A stretch of 64,000 nucleotides of DNA from Saprospiraceae bacterium (GTDB taxonomy: Bacteria; Bacteroidota; Bacteroidia; Chitinophagales; Saprospiraceae). Made by a program: the position numbers and the translations under genes. Below the pieces are notes generated by a model. It searched no databases. It was not told the DNA's origin and saw nothing but the letters and a program-made list of their open reading frames with translations. The stretch spans positions 124,001 through 188,000 of the forward strand of contig JADKKF010000002.1 in NCBI GenBank assembly GCA_016720635.1, in the 5' to 3' direction. Below are positions 9,764 to 18,147 of the stretch, one piece after another; position 1 is the first letter of the stretch; the number at the start of each line of letters is the position of its first letter.

Positions 9764-9817
9764 TTAAAATCTTTTATTTAAGAGGATAAAATAAGGTAAT
9801 TTAATAGTAAATAAGGA

Positions 9818-10210
9818 TTAACGCTTGCTGAATTGGAAACGCTTTCTTGCTTTCGGTTGACCATATTTTTTACGTTCAACTTCTCTCGAATCCCTTGTCA
9901 ATAATTTTTGGTCCTTTAGTGGTTTTTTGAAGTCTTCATTGATTTTCACCAAAGCTCTAGAAATAGCCATTCTAGTAGCCTCTGCTTGGCCTTTGAATCC
10001 TCCACCATCTACATTTACTTTTATGTTGTAGCCATTTTCTAACGAAAGTGTCAAAAATGGTTCTGTCACCTTTAGTTGTATTTCTCTTTGTGGAAAATAG
10101 TCTGCTAATTCCTTGTTGTTGATAACAATCTTGCCAGTTCCTTTGGTCAAATAAACCCTAGCAACGGAAGATTTTCTACGACCAACTGCATTAATTATTT
10201 CTGCACTCAT
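9818..10210 (-). CDS. rpsI: 30S ribosomal protein S9
   Basis: A 130-residue uS9 protein. It begins with the family signature GRRKSSVARV and ends in the basic tail KKYGQPKARKRFQFSKR that reaches the ribosomal P site. It starts 6 bp after the rplM stop, the conserved rplM-rpsI pair. Confidence 0.97.
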   Translation of the reverse strand: MSAEIINAVGRRKSSVARVYLTKGTGKIVINNKELADYFPQREIQLKVTEPFLTLSLENGYNIKVNVDGGGFKGQAEATRMAISRALVKINEDFKKPLKDQKLLTRDSREVERKKYGQPKARKRFQFSKR

Positions 10211-10216
10211 AGTGTA

Positions 10217-10660
10217 TTAAAATTTAAATGGTTGTGGTTTTTGGGCTTGATGTGGATGTTCAGACCCTTCATAAACAAATAATTTCTTAATCATTGCATT
10301 GCCTAATTTGGTTTTTGGCAACATTCCCTTTACAGCTATTTCCACAATAGATGTTGGTTTTTTAGAAACTTGAATTTCAGCTTTTACTCTTTTTTGTCCA
10401 CCTGGGTACATTGAATAAGTGATATATTCTTTTTGGCTCCATTTAGCACCCGTGAATCGAACCTTATTAGCATTTAAAACAATGACATTGTCTCCACAAT
10501 CAGTATGTGGGGTGAATTGAGTTTTATGCTTTCCACGCAATACATGGGCAATTTTAGAACAAATTCGTCCTACGGTTTCACCATCTGCGTCGATCACGTA
10601 CCAATCTCTGGTAACGTCTTGATCGTGAGCTGATTTAGTCTTATAACTTAACGTTTTCAC
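10217..10660 (-). CDS. rplM: 50S ribosomal protein L13
   Basis: A 147-residue uL13 protein with motifs WYVIDADGETVGR, CGDNVIVLNA and the typical KGMLPKTKLG region. I place the start at the GTG at 10658-10660, giving KTLSYKTKSA at the N-terminus as in homologues. A longer frame opens at an ATG at 10691-10693 but adds 11 residues not found in the family, and that ATG lies only a few bases from the transcription start expected from the upstream promoter. It is the first gene of the ribosomal operon. Confidence 0.94.
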   Translation of the reverse strand: MKTLSYKTKSAHDQDVTRDWYVIDADGETVGRICSKIAHVLRGKHKTQFTPHTDCGDNVIVLNANKVRFTGAKWSQKEYITYSMYPGGQKRVKAEIQVSKKPTSIVEIAVKGMLPKTKLGNAMIKKLFVYEGSEHPHQAQKPQPFKF

Positions 10661-10704
10661 AAATAAATATTTAATTTTTCTAATAAAATTCACAAAAGTG
10701 AGTG

Positions 10705-10736
10705 CAAAAGTAATTCTCTCTATTTAATATTCCAAA
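10705..10736 (-). promoter_or_regulatory. Promoter of the rplM-rpsI-rpsB-tsf operon
   Basis: On the minus strand a TTTG (plus positions 10733-10736) is followed after 20 bases by TACTTTTG (10705-10712). This matches the Bacteroidota housekeeping promoter with TTTG at -33 and TAnnTTTG at -7. Transcription would start around 10697-10700, leaving a leader of about 40 bases before the GTG of rplM. Confidence 0.7.
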
Positions 10737-10897
10737 TAATTTTTCATAAAACACTGATTTTCAATAAAAAAAAGGTAAGTTAATTTTCAACTTATAAATT
10801 ATACACTGATAATCAAATAGTTATATGATTATTTCAATTTAGATTTTTTTACATTAAAATATCGAGTAATAAAATGATTTGAGACGGCTTTTCTAAA

Positions 10898-11431
10898 TTA
10901 TTCAGCTTGAAAAAGAAGGTCGAGGCTACAATCTATGAATGAGGGTGGTGGATTTTGGTATTTAAGCTGCAACCTGATTTTGAATTTACCCGATTTAAAC
11001 TCATCAAGATAGTTTGCTTCCCAAGGCAATAGTTCAAAATTGTCAGACTTTATCGTTTGGTTATTTACTTTATCGAATATCAATATAGGGGCAATGGCAG
11101 GATCCTGGGGTATGATATAAATTTTCATCCATTCGATAAAACCCAAATTATAACTTTGTGGATAAGCTCTTAATCTAGCTACATTTGGATAAATCTTTTT
11201 GAGGTCGCTTACATTATACCCATGTTGTTGCGTATAAAATTCCAATTCTGAATTGATTGTCGGTAGATCTATATATTGGGTTTCAAATACACTTACGCCA
11301 GCTAAAATTTTAAAATTCGTATAGTAAGTCAACCGAAAGCCGTTCAAATCTTTTTTACAAGAACTCGCAGTAATAACGAATGCTGCAAGACATAGGTATA
11401 TGGCAATGTGACTTACGTTAATTATTTTCAT
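10898..11431 (-). CDS. Putative lipoprotein, function unknown
   Basis: A 177-residue protein with an N-terminal signal peptide and lipobox (ITASSC, cysteine near residue 25 from the ATG at 11429-11431), so a lipid-anchored envelope protein is likely. A TTG three codons upstream could also serve as start. The mature part has predicted beta-strand character and no motif I recognise. It is followed by a 200-bp stretch up to the ribosomal operon promoter and preceded by a Nudix hydrolase gene on the same strand; the neighbours do not indicate its role. Confidence 0.7.
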   Translation of the reverse strand: MKIINVSHIAIYLCLAAFVITASSCKKDLNGFRLTYYTNFKILAGVSVFETQYIDLPTINSELEFYTQQHGYNVSDLKKIYPNVARLRAYPQSYNLGFIEWMKIYIIPQDPAIAPILIFDKVNNQTIKSDNFELLPWEANYLDEFKSGKFKIRLQLKYQNPPPSFIDCSLDLLFQAE

Positions 11432-11486
11432 AAAATACAATTCTATATTAGCTTTTATCAGAACGCTTAGCGTTGCAAAATATTTC

Positions 11487-12131
11487 CTAGCTATTCTCTT
11501 TAAACCATTTTTCAGTCATCATCAAAAATTCATAAAGAATCATCGAAGTTGCGCCCCAAAGTATTTTGTCACTTATTGGAAAGTATGGCACATCCTGCAT
11601 GGTGTAACCCGCTTTGTGATGAATTTTTGTAAAATTAATAATATTTGGTTGTAAAAAATGATTGAGCGGGACAGTGATGATTTCTTCAACTTCCGAGGGC
11701 TGGCTCAACATTTCTGTTCCTTCTGCAAGTACACCAACGAAAGGATAAACTAAAAATCCACTTACTGGTATGTACAATGGAGACAATGGGCCTATGATTT
11801 GTATTTTCTCTGGCTCTACGCCAATTTCCTCATAGACTTCACGCAATGCGCATGCTTCAAAATCTTTATCGGAGTCATCTTTTTGTCCACCAGGAAAGCT
11901 CAATTGGCCGCTGTGATGATCTTTATCGTTAAGTTTGCTGCGTAAAATAAATGTTATACACCACTCATCGTTTTGTAGAGACAATGGTAGCATGACGCTT
12001 GAAAGTTTGGCATCAGGGGGTGCTTGAGGCAAAAGTTTCCGGATGGGCGGAGACATTATTTTGTGTGCTTCCTCTCCCAATAATGTTGCTTGAGTAAAAT
12101 ATTCGCGTAAGCTATTAACTTGATTTTCCAA
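11487..12131 (-). CDS. Nudix hydrolase of the CoA diphosphatase type
   Basis: A 214-residue Nudix protein. The NuCoA-type motif (ILRSKLNDKDHHSGQLSFPGG region) runs directly into the Nudix box GGQKDDSDKDFEACALREV followed by YEEIGVE. The REVYEEIG core that holds the metal-binding glutamates is intact; the first Glu of the Nudix consensus is Asp here, as in some CoA-type members. The family cleaves CoA to phosphopantetheine and adenosine 3',5'-diphosphate. Translation seems to start at a TTG 5 bp after the hemD stop, with no ATG available in frame, so coupling to hemD is likely. Confidence 0.85.
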   Translation of the reverse strand: MENQVNSLREYFTQATLLGEEAHKIMSPPIRKLLPQAPPDAKLSSVMLPLSLQNDEWCITFILRSKLNDKDHHSGQLSFPGGQKDDSDKDFEACALREVYEEIGVEPEKIQIIGPLSPLYIPVSGFLVYPFVGVLAEGTEMLSQPSEVEEIITVPLNHFLQPNIINFTKIHHKAGYTMQDVPYFPISDKILWGATSMILYEFLMMTEKWFKENS

Positions 12132-12136
12132 AATTA

Positions 12137-12931
12137 TTATTTCGACGCATTGGAAATAGCCAAATAATTAGCGAGAGCCATTGTCATTGAAGGAGCTTCT
12201 GGAGTTGGAGCTTTGATGTTAATGACCAAACCTTTTTCTTCAGCTGCCTTGATGGTCTGGGATCCAAAAACGGCTATCCTAGTTTGATTTTGTTTGAAAT
12301 CTGGAAAATTGTCATATAAAGATTTTATCTCCAAGGGAGTAAAAAAGACCAAAACATCATAAGTAATGTCACTCAAATCGGACAAATCGCTACTTACGGT
12401 ATGATACATCACAGCTTCCGTATATTCAACTTGAATTTTATCAAGCATTTTAATCGTATCTTGTGCACCCAAATTAGAACATATCAACAAAAACTTTTCA
12501 GTGCGAAATTTCACAAAATAATTTTGGATATCTTCTATAGACTTGATGCCATTAAAGACTTTTCTTTTTCTAAATATTATGAATTTTTGTAGATAATTAG
12601 CGACATTTTCTGTTGCACAAAAATAACGAGTGTCGGGATGCATCTTTACACGCATTTCTTCCGTAATCCTAAAGAAATGATCGATCGCATGCTTGCTATT
12701 GAATATTACAGCTCGATACTCTTCGGGTCTTATACGTGTCTTTCTAAAATCTTTCTCAGATAATGGATCCACCTGTATGAACGGTCGAAAATCAATTTGA
12801 AGTCCATATTTCTCTTCAATCTCGGAGTAAGGTGTCCTCGGTGGTCGAGCTTGAGAGACAAGTATTGTTTTTACTTTTTTGAACTTTTCCACGTAACCAG
12901 GTTTGTCCGAATCTTTTTTTGTTATTGCCAT
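12137..12931 (-). CDS. hemD: Uroporphyrinogen-III synthase
   Basis: A 264-residue HemD-fold protein with two similar lobes: KTILVSQARPPRTPYSEIE and RAVIFNSKHAIDHFF in the first, YDVLVFFTPLEIKSLYDNF and IAVFGSQTIKAAEEKGL in the second. HemD converts hydroxymethylbilane to uroporphyrinogen III in heme synthesis. It sits beside a DUF4271 gene, an arrangement common in Bacteroidota. Sequence conservation in this family is low, but the motif pattern and context agree. Confidence 0.9.
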   Translation of the reverse strand: MAITKKDSDKPGYVEKFKKVKTILVSQARPPRTPYSEIEEKYGLQIDFRPFIQVDPLSEKDFRKTRIRPEEYRAVIFNSKHAIDHFFRITEEMRVKMHPDTRYFCATENVANYLQKFIIFRKRKVFNGIKSIEDIQNYFVKFRTEKFLLICSNLGAQDTIKMLDKIQVEYTEAVMYHTVSSDLSDLSDITYDVLVFFTPLEIKSLYDNFPDFKQNQTRIAVFGSQTIKAAEEKGLVINIKAPTPEAPSMTMALANYLAISNASK

Positions 12932-12982
12932 TTTTCAGAAGTCTCTGCCAAATTATTACTAAAAAAATTTCATTGAAATTGC

Positions 12983-13924
12983 TTAAAAAGTATAAATACT
13001 TTTGGCAATCAATAGGATTGGGGCGATTTCAGTGGCACAAAGATAAATAAAAAAATGAAAAAAATTATTAGGTAAAAATCGACTACTTAACATTAAGCCT
13101 CTCATTTGCCTCAAAATATAAAATAAAATAACTAAACATATCCCAATTACCAACAAATAATTAAACATATTTGTCGTACCAAATGCTAAGAAAATATTGA
13201 CTGGAGTCAGATATAATCCAAGTATAATATTAAAGTTTTGGGTCGTAAAGCTGTATTGATCCATTTCTTTTTCTACAGGAAATACCCATGACAAAATCCA
13301 CATGACAATATGTTTTGTGAAATATATCAAACATGCAATGCCTAGACATATTCCATACACTGCCACATTCGAATAGCCGTCCAATATGTTCAAATATTTG
13401 AATACAAAAAACAAAAACATTCCCAAATTGCAAAAGAAATAAAAATACAACAATAAATATGTGAACTGAAAATTTGAAACCTGATTCCGGTGTAGGTATT
13501 TCATCATATTTTCATTCAGCAATGATTGATTGATTTTAAGCAATAATGAGCGATTTAAACTGACCAAAATCGTCAAGAATAAAAGCAATGTTAGCAAGGT
13601 AACAAAGTAAAAATTTGTGTCTTTTTGTGTGCTTGAGTCGTGACTAATTTCCTTATCCTTAATTGATTCTGCTGGTATCAATTTTCCTTGTCCACTTTTA
13701 TTCGAATCAGCAACAACTTGCTCTTTTTTTCTATTGACAACTTCGAAAGGATTAGTAGGATCTGGAAGGCTCTTTGTCTGACCTAATGAGGAGGTATCAG
13801 TAGTTTTAACCACTTGCATAGTAGGATTTGACTTGGATTGAGTCAACTCAAAAGGGTTCTTCTCTTGTGCGAAAGCAATAGTCCACAAAAAAAAGCCCAC
13901 AAAAAGTAAAAATCCAACCCTCAT
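12983..13924 (-). CDS. DUF4271 family membrane protein
   Basis: A 313-residue protein with a signal peptide (cleavage after about AFAQ), a Ser/Thr/Lys-rich linker that contains two copies of a short NPFE-type motif (NPFELT and NPFEVV), and then six or so hydrophobic helices from about residue 105 to the end. The membrane part fits DUF4271, a Bacteroidota family of unknown function found next to hemD, as here. It precedes hemD by 51 bp on the same strand and probably shares its transcript. Confidence 0.8.
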   Translation of the reverse strand: MRVGFLLFVGFFLWTIAFAQEKNPFELTQSKSNPTMQVVKTTDTSSLGQTKSLPDPTNPFEVVNRKKEQVVADSNKSGQGKLIPAESIKDKEISHDSSTQKDTNFYFVTLLTLLLFLTILVSLNRSLLLKINQSLLNENMMKYLHRNQVSNFQFTYLLLYFYFFCNLGMFLFFVFKYLNILDGYSNVAVYGICLGIACLIYFTKHIVMWILSWVFPVEKEMDQYSFTTQNFNIILGLYLTPVNIFLAFGTTNMFNYLLVIGICLVILFYILRQMRGLMLSSRFLPNNFFHFFIYLCATEIAPILLIAKSIYTF

Positions 13925-13960
13925 TTTATTCTTTATACTCTACTATATTAATTATGGGTT

Positions 13961-14458
13961 TTATTTTGCTATTTTAGCTATTTCTTCTTCAAGATTTTTT
14001 TCATCTCCCAATTTATAGCTGCTATGGCTATATACTATTTTTCCTTCTTTGTCCAAAAGATAAAGCTGAGGAACAGTCGGGAATCCCAAAGCATTTTTTA
14101 ATTCTGAATTTACATCGGATAAAACGGTATAAGTCCATCCTTTTTGGTTGACCATAGGTTTTACCTTTGGAAGCCCTCTGATGTCATCTATCGTCACAGC
14201 AATCAACTCAAAATCATATTTTTTTTGCCACTCTGGATACACCTTTTTGATGGCATCAAGTTCTTTTTTGCAAGGAGCACACCAAGTAGCCCAAAAACTG
14301 ACTGCGGTTATTTTATCTTTTTTGATTACATTCTGAATACTAACAGATTTTCCTTCTAGCGTTTTAATATTAACAGTAGGCATTTTTTTCTGGGCAATTG
14401 CGGCGCTCGAAAATAACAATCCTAAACAAACTACAAGTATAAACTGACCTTTAAACAT
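13961..14458 (-). CDS. TlpA/ResA-like periplasmic thiol-disulfide oxidoreductase
   Basis: A 165-residue thioredoxin-fold protein with a signal peptide (about 22 residues, ending AIAQ) and the active-site motif WCAPC (Cys60, Cys63). The cis-proline loop FPTVPQLYLLD is present. Such proteins reduce or transfer disulfides in the periplasm, often in cytochrome c maturation; the partner here is unknown. It is the most upstream gene of the minus-strand run that ends with the lipoprotein gene at 10898. Confidence 0.88.
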   Translation of the reverse strand: MFKGQFILVVCLGLLFSSAAIAQKKMPTVNIKTLEGKSVSIQNVIKKDKITAVSFWATWCAPCKKELDAIKKVYPEWQKKYDFELIAVTIDDIRGLPKVKPMVNQKGWTYTVLSDVNSELKNALGFPTVPQLYLLDKEGKIVYSHSSYKLGDEKNLEEEIAKIAK

Positions 14459-14629
14459 TTCTTCAAAATTTTACTTTTTTAAATTTTTACCACTGCAAAT
14501 ATACAAAGTATAACTTCTATTCAAGTTAAGAATGTCTTAAATCTCAGGCTTTGATACTATAAATCGAAAATATCAAGTAGATATTAACTCAAAAAATCGT
14601 AAATTTGCACGGCATAAAAACAACATTAT

Positions 14630-15178
14630 ATGAAATTGAGATTTTTATTTTTCTTATTGTTTGCAGTAATTATCAGTTCGTGCAAAGACACAAAAAAGGC
14701 AAGTGGCGGACAGACGAGTTCTACTCCATCCAGTTCCAGTACCAATAAATTTGTGTCAAATAATGGCTTAATTTCATTTGACTTTCCTAAAGATTGGCAA
14801 AGACTGCCAGATGAAGCGACATATGCAGTATTTCAACATGCCAAAAAGCCCCTTGGAAAGTTTTTCATCACAGGAGCCAAAGTTTCGGGTTCTAAACCCT
14901 TTAATTTAGAATCTTATATAAATGATGAGCGTTCTGCCAATTTAAAGAATAATCCCGTCAATATAGTGACCAAACACGGTCTTCCTTTGTTATATTTTTC
15001 AAAAAATATTCCTGGGACTGCTGGGGTTAAGGATAATACTACGAAGTTTTTCAGTGGGAAAAATGATTTCTTGATCATGGCGCATTACTTAGTGAATGAA
15101 AACCAAGTAAATACTCCTGAGTATAAAAGAGATTTAGACGATATCCTCAAAATATTAAATACAATCGTTTTACCATAA
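14630..15178 (+). CDS. Putative lipoprotein, function unknown
   Basis: A 182-residue protein with a signal peptide and lipobox (VIISSC), a Ser/Thr-rich spacer (about residues 24-42) and a globular part starting NGLISFDFPKDWQ, which resembles the N-terminal strand pattern of PsbP-like small lipoproteins. I do not recognise a specific family. A TAAATTTG element (14600-14607) matches the -7 part of a Bacteroidota promoter, but no good -33 part is seen. The next gene starts 10 bp downstream. Confidence 0.72.
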   Translation: MKLRFLFFLLFAVIISSCKDTKKASGGQTSSTPSSSSTNKFVSNNGLISFDFPKDWQRLPDEATYAVFQHAKKPLGKFFITGAKVSGSKPFNLESYINDERSANLKNNPVNIVTKHGLPLLYFSKNIPGTAGVKDNTTKFFSGKNDFLIMAHYLVNENQVNTPEYKRDLDDILKILNTIVLP

Positions 15179-15188
15179 TGATATAGAA

Positions 15189-15470
15189 ATGGGGCATATT
15201 CTTCGATGGCTGGTAGGTTTTTTGATCACCAATATATCGATTATCATCGCATTTATTGGCAAGTATATAGTACAGATCGTTTCATTTGAGACCGAAACAT
15301 CCTACAAAATAGAAGCCATGATGGTTTTTGCAGCTCTCTTTTGTCTTACCATGATTATTTCTAATTTGTGGTACCATAAAAGATCCCAAAAAGGGACCTT
15401 GTTTTGGGTCTGTGTCATTTGGGCTTTGGTAGAACTTCCAATAATTTGGTTACTGCTATTTTTTTCTTAA
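15189..15470 (+). CDS. Small membrane protein, function unknown
   Basis: A 93-residue protein with three predicted membrane helices (about residues 7-29, 40-58 and 70-92) joined by short charged loops. No known family is recognised. It lies 10 bp after a lipoprotein gene and 21 bp before trhO, so the three are probably co-transcribed. Confidence 0.65.
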   Translation: MGHILRWLVGFLITNISIIIAFIGKYIVQIVSFETETSYKIEAMMVFAALFCLTMIISNLWYHKRSQKGTLFWVCVIWALVELPIIWLLLFFS

Positions 15471-15491
15471 TATGATGAAATTTTATTAATT

Positions 15492-16535
15492 ATGCCACGT
15501 CTCTACAATATTTACAACGGTAAAGAACTAAAAGCTAAGATTCAATCCTCTACGGAATCTAGGAAAACAATTTCTTTTTATAAATATCACCCCATCCCAA
15601 ACCCTGACTTTTTTCGCGATTTTTTATATTTAAACTTTGAAAAACTTGGTGTTTTTGGCCGTATCTATGTCGCCAACGAAGGGATAAATGCACAAATTTC
15701 AGTTCCTAGTGATAATTTTGAATCATTTCGAACATTTTTATACAGCATTGACTTTTTGAACAATTTGAGATTGAATATCGCCATTGAAGATGATGGAAAA
15801 TCATTTTTTAAGTTAAAAATTAATGTCCGGGACAAAATCGTGGCCGATGGCATAGAGGACCCTAGTTTTGATGTAAATAACTCTGGAGTACACTTGGATG
15901 CAAAAACCTTCAACAATATGCTGGAGGATTCAGACTCTGTAATAATCGACATGCGCAATCATTACGAAAGTGAAGTCGGACATTTTAAAAATGCCATCAG
16001 TCCCGATGTTGTTACATTTAGAGAGTCTTTGCCGATTATCGCTGAACAATTTGAGGCGCAAAAAGACAAAAATATATTGATGTACTGTACAGGTGGCATA
16101 CGTTGTGAAAAAGCCAGCGCTTATATGAAATACCGTGGTTTTAAAAATGTCTTCCAATTAAATGGAGGAATCATCGAGTATGCCAGACAGGTCAAAGACC
16201 AAAATCTTGAGAATAAATTCATCGGGAAAAACTTTGTCTTCGATGAAAGGCTTGGGGAAAGGATAACTGACGAAATTATCGCACAATGCCACCAATGTGG
16301 AGAACCTTGTGATGAACACACGAATTGTGCAAATGACGCTTGTCATATTCTGTTCATTCAGTGTAAAAGTTGTGCTGACAAATACAACCATTGTTGCTCA
16401 ACAAAATGTAGTGACTTTATCCAATTGCCCCAAGAAGAACAAGTAATTCAAAGGAAAGTCCAACAATTTAATGGGTCAAAATTCAGTAAAGGAAGATATA
16501 AATCGTTCAATAACAAAAATGATGTACTTTTGTAA
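15492..16535 (+). CDS. trhO: tRNA uridine(34) hydroxylase, rhodanese-family
   Basis: A 347-residue protein of the YceA/TrhO family, which hydroxylates uridine 34 in the anticodon of some tRNAs on the way to 5-carboxymethoxyuridine-type modifications. The N-terminal acylphosphatase-like domain (FYKYHPIPNPDFFRDF, ANEGINAQISVP) is followed by a rhodanese domain with the loop CTGGIRCEKAS (Cys199 to Cys204). The C-terminal Cys-rich segment (about residues 267-310, many CxxC pairs) is the usual zinc-like tail. Length is normal. Confidence 0.93.
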   Translation: MPRLYNIYNGKELKAKIQSSTESRKTISFYKYHPIPNPDFFRDFLYLNFEKLGVFGRIYVANEGINAQISVPSDNFESFRTFLYSIDFLNNLRLNIAIEDDGKSFFKLKINVRDKIVADGIEDPSFDVNNSGVHLDAKTFNNMLEDSDSVIIDMRNHYESEVGHFKNAISPDVVTFRESLPIIAEQFEAQKDKNILMYCTGGIRCEKASAYMKYRGFKNVFQLNGGIIEYARQVKDQNLENKFIGKNFVFDERLGERITDEIIAQCHQCGEPCDEHTNCANDACHILFIQCKSCADKYNHCCSTKCSDFIQLPQEEQVIQRKVQQFNGSKFSKGRYKSFNNKNDVLL

Positions 16536-16552
16536 TTAAAATATTCGAAAAT

Positions 16553-16993
16553 ATGATTCGACATCTATTCTTATTGACCGTTTTAGTTTCTTTTGTAAAC
16601 TGTAAAAAAGACAAACCTGTACCACAAACCAGCGAAAAAGCCAAATGGCTAACCTCTCAGATTTGGAAATATGCTGATATCATCAAAAACAATGAACCTT
16701 TTTTAAAGAATTGTGACCTAGACGACAGGTTTTATTATTATGAAGACGGCACCTATAAAGGCGATAACGGGAGCAATTTGTGTGATCCAAATATTAACAC
16801 GGTTTTAGAAGGTACATGGCAATTGTTGGAAAATGATACAAAACTTTATCTGACGTATAAAGTTTACGCTAATTATTCCGTGCGTCCAACCGCGAATATT
16901 GAGATCATTAATCCTGACACTCTGAAGGTAAATGTAGATTTACCTAATCTTACGGGTAGCGACAACTATATCATCACCTATATTCACCAGTAG
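16553..16993 (+). CDS. Putative lipoprotein with lipocalin-like fold
   Basis: A 146-residue protein with a short signal peptide and lipobox (VSFVNC, Cys near residue 17). The body pattern (KWLTSQIWKY at the start, FYYYEDGTYKG, then GTWQLLENDTKLYL) is like the small lipocalin-like lipoproteins common in Bacteroidota, whose ligands are mostly unknown. It follows trhO by 17 bp. Its stop lies 1 bp from the end of the convergent MBL gene. Confidence 0.7.
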   Translation: MIRHLFLLTVLVSFVNCKKDKPVPQTSEKAKWLTSQIWKYADIIKNNEPFLKNCDLDDRFYYYEDGTYKGDNGSNLCDPNINTVLEGTWQLLENDTKLYLTYKVYANYSVRPTANIEIINPDTLKVNVDLPNLTGSDNYIITYIHQ

Positions 16994-16994
16994 T

Positions 16995-17627
16995 TTATAA
17001 AAAAGGATTGTGAGCCATCTCGTATCCGATGGTGGTATTCTCACCATGTCCCGAATAAACTTTTGTTTGTTTCGGAAGGGTAAACAATTTAGTTTTAATA
17101 CTTTGTATAAGGTTTTCATGGTTGCAGCCAGGAAGATCCGTCCTACCAATACTTTCTCGAAAAAGGACATCCCCGACTATAATTGTTTCACCTTTTTCAT
17201 CATATAAACATATACTTCCAGGTGAATGTCCTGGCGTTTCAAACACCTGAAGAACCGTTTTACCAAATTCTACATTTATGCCTTCTTGGAGGATCTCTTC
17301 AGCTTTTGGACTTGGACGGTGTTTTAATCCATACATCTCGCAGATTCTAGGATAATTTTCTAGCATGATGTTCTCCTTAATATTAATTTTTGGAGTCAAC
17401 CCATATTTCTCTGCAACCACCCCATTTCCAAATACATGATCAAGATGACAGTGAGTATTTATCAACAATACAGGCGTAAGTTTATGCTTTTCGATGGTAT
17501 CAAATAGTTCTTTATCCTCGGAAGCATTAGAATTTCCTGGATCGACGATTATACATTCTTTGGTGTGATCAAATAGAATATAGGTATTTTCGTAAAAATC
17601 GTTGAATGTCAATTTGATAATTTCCAT
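16995..17627 (-). CDS. MBL-fold metallo-hydrolase, glyoxalase II-like
   Basis: A 210-residue metallo-beta-lactamase-fold hydrolase. The metal motif THCHLDH (HxHxDH) is near residue 58, FETPGHSPGS supplies the next His, VGDVLF the bridging Asp, and SGHGENTTIG the last His. Small stand-alone members of this kind hydrolyse thioesters such as S-lactoylglutathione or related substrates; the true substrate cannot be told from sequence. It is transcribed alone, convergent with the lipoprotein gene and followed upstream by a 520-bp gap. Confidence 0.88.
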   Translation of the reverse strand: MEIIKLTFNDFYENTYILFDHTKECIIVDPGNSNASEDKELFDTIEKHKLTPVLLINTHCHLDHVFGNGVVAEKYGLTPKINIKENIMLENYPRICEMYGLKHRPSPKAEEILQEGINVEFGKTVLQVFETPGHSPGSICLYDEKGETIIVGDVLFRESIGRTDLPGCNHENLIQSIKTKLFTLPKQTKVYSGHGENTTIGYEMAHNPFL

Positions 17628-18147
17628 ATGTGAATTGTGTAAAATGAATTTGATATTATAAATCCAATTTTACCCACAAAAGTTGTCAATTAGGCTTGAT
17701 TAACAACCCATACGAAAAAAATTTAGGATAGAAGATTTGCTTACATTAAATTTTTCAATCTATAAAATATCGAGAAATATCTCAATACCATAAACAAGGG
17801 AATGGCTGTTTACATCTAAACAGCCATTATCTCCTAACAAAAGTGTACTCCATTCCTTTAAATTACATTCGACCTTTGCCGAATTTATATTCATTCACTC
17901 ATTTTATTTTTTGCACAGCTTTTGGTTATTTTGAAGATTTATTCTGACTTTCTCATTCAAAGTATTTTTTAAATTGATTTTTTCATTTAATAAAGAAAAT
18001 CAATTGCTTCGAATAAAAAAAATATCACAGGGTGTTCATTTAATGAAAATTTACCAAACAACACACGTTAAAAAAACTGTAGTTTTCTTATATATCTTAA
18101 ATCAGATATATTAATTGTATTACAATAACCGTGCCAAAATTTAATTT
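17628..18147. other. Gene-free AT-rich stretch of 520 bp
   Basis: No credible reading frame on either strand. It should hold the promoter of the MBL gene (left end) and the 3' untranslated region of the capA-like gene (right end). The only clear structure is a perfect inverted repeat at 17801-17828, listed separately. Confidence 0.6.
17801..17828. repeat. Perfect 12-bp inverted repeat (hairpin)
   Basis: AATGGCTGTTTA at 17801-17812 and its exact complement at 17817-17828, with a 4-base loop CATC. Neither flank has a clear T run, so it is not a classic terminator. It may end capA transcripts or stabilise them. Confidence 0.6.

Noticed and set aside
10661..10693. The longer start of rplM at the upstream ATG
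   Set aside because: It adds 11 residues not seen in L13 proteins, and the ATG sits almost at the predicted transcription start.
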